NCBI GenBank assembly: GCA_018668095.1
Contig: JABIQF010000151.1
Coordinates: 1-5,782 of the forward strand
Direction: 5' to 3'
DNA: 5,782 nucleotides
Origin: Cellvibrionales bacterium
GTDB taxonomy: Bacteria; Pseudomonadota; Gammaproteobacteria; Pseudomonadales; UBA7434
Shown: positions 5,673 to 5,782 of the stretch, in pieces
Position numbering within the stretch: position 1 is the stretch's first letter
Layout: each line of letters opens with the position of its first letter
Notes under the pieces: model-generated
Told to the model about the DNA's origin: nothing
Database searches by the model: none
What the model saw: the letters and a program-made list of their open reading frames with translations, nothing else
Made by a program: the position numbers and the translations under genes

Positions 5673-5748
5673 TTTACTAACGCCGGTTGAGCCTTGCTGG
5701 GCTTCTCCAGGGGCCAAGGGGCAGCAAAGCTCAGCCGGTGATAGTGAA
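5673..5748 (+). repeat. long imperfect inverted repeat (large hairpin)
   Basis: Arms 5673-5699 and 5722-5748 pair over 27 positions with only two mismatches (A5680/A5741 and C5693/A5728) and three G-U pairs, around a 22-base G-rich loop. The inner 19 positions are G/C-rich, unlike the surrounding DNA. A run of A, not T, follows, so it is not a standard terminator on the plus strand. It lacks the RYYYAAC/GTTRRRY boxes of an integron attC site. It may be a leader structure for a gene beyond the edge, a dispersed palindromic repeat or an element end. Confidence 0.7.
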
Positions 5749-5782
5749 AAAAATAATGAAGAAAGCAGCACCCCTGTATAGA

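Larger units (their letters stand above)
5129..5782. other. long non-coding region downstream of the PEP-CTERM gene
   Basis: More than 650 A/T-rich bases hold no credible gene. Visible structure: a stem-loop just after the PEP-CTERM gene, three tightly spaced hairpins at 5373-5452, short near-repeats of AGTTGATTTG (5554-5563, 5619-5628 and a looser form at 5605-5616), and a long inverted repeat at 5673-5748. A TTGACA at 5296-5301 has no suitable -10 partner. At the extreme right an ATG at 5756 opens MKKAAPLYR, which runs off the window without a good ribosome binding site and may or may not be a gene start. Confidence 0.7.

Noticed and set aside
5673..5748. Integron attC site
   Set aside because: The required GTTRRRY and RYYYAAC boxes are not at the stem ends and no integrase or cassette structure is present.
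5756..5782. Possible start of a gene, MKKAAPLYR
   Set aside because: Only nine codons are visible and no good ribosome binding site precedes it; the long hairpin ends just ahead of it.

Overview
The window looks like chromosomal DNA from a moderately A/T-rich, probably marine, gammaproteobacterium. Three things suggest this: a YchJ-family protein very close in layout to the E. coli one, a DinG helicase with exactly the E. coli iron-sulfur cysteine spacing, and a small secreted protein ending in the VPVPSSLWFFGS variant of the PEP-CTERM sorting signal, which I associate with aquatic gammaproteobacteria that carry exosortase. This placement is inference; no taxonomic marker gene is present.

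Left part (1-3994): a minus-strand YchJ-family gene (SEC-C zinc-binding motifs at both ends) is divergent from a plus-strand pair. The pair is a PlsB/PlsC-superfamily acyltransferase followed 34 bases later by dinG, probably one transcript. These are ordinary housekeeping genes. I see no LexA box ahead of the pair, so SOS control of dinG, known in E. coli, is not supported here.

Right part (3995-5782): almost all non-coding. A single 107-residue PEP-CTERM protein gene (4805-5128) sits between about 810 bases of upstream and more than 650 bases of downstream non-coding DNA. The upstream stretch contains the most interesting signal in the window: two diverged copies, 249 bases apart, of a roughly 125-base structured element. 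Each copy has a 5' hairpin, a G-rich/C-rich stem enclosing the shared core TCCTGGTAG, a second hairpin, and a downstream strand (CCTACC or TCTACC) that is an exact complement of a hexamer inside the first loop (GGTAGG or GGTAGA). Where the copies differ inside paired regions the differences are often compensatory, and G-U pairs fit only the plus strand. I therefore read this as a tandem pseudoknotted RNA in the leader of the PEP-CTERM gene, or an RNA gene pair next to it. I do not recognise the class. A candidate CRP-like site and promoter lie upstream of it.

Downstream of the PEP-CTERM gene are three closely spaced hairpins (5373-5452) and, near the right edge, a long imperfect inverted repeat of 27 base positions per arm (5673-5748), just ahead of a possible gene start cut by the window end. 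No transposase, integrase, CRISPR array, tRNA or rRNA was seen.
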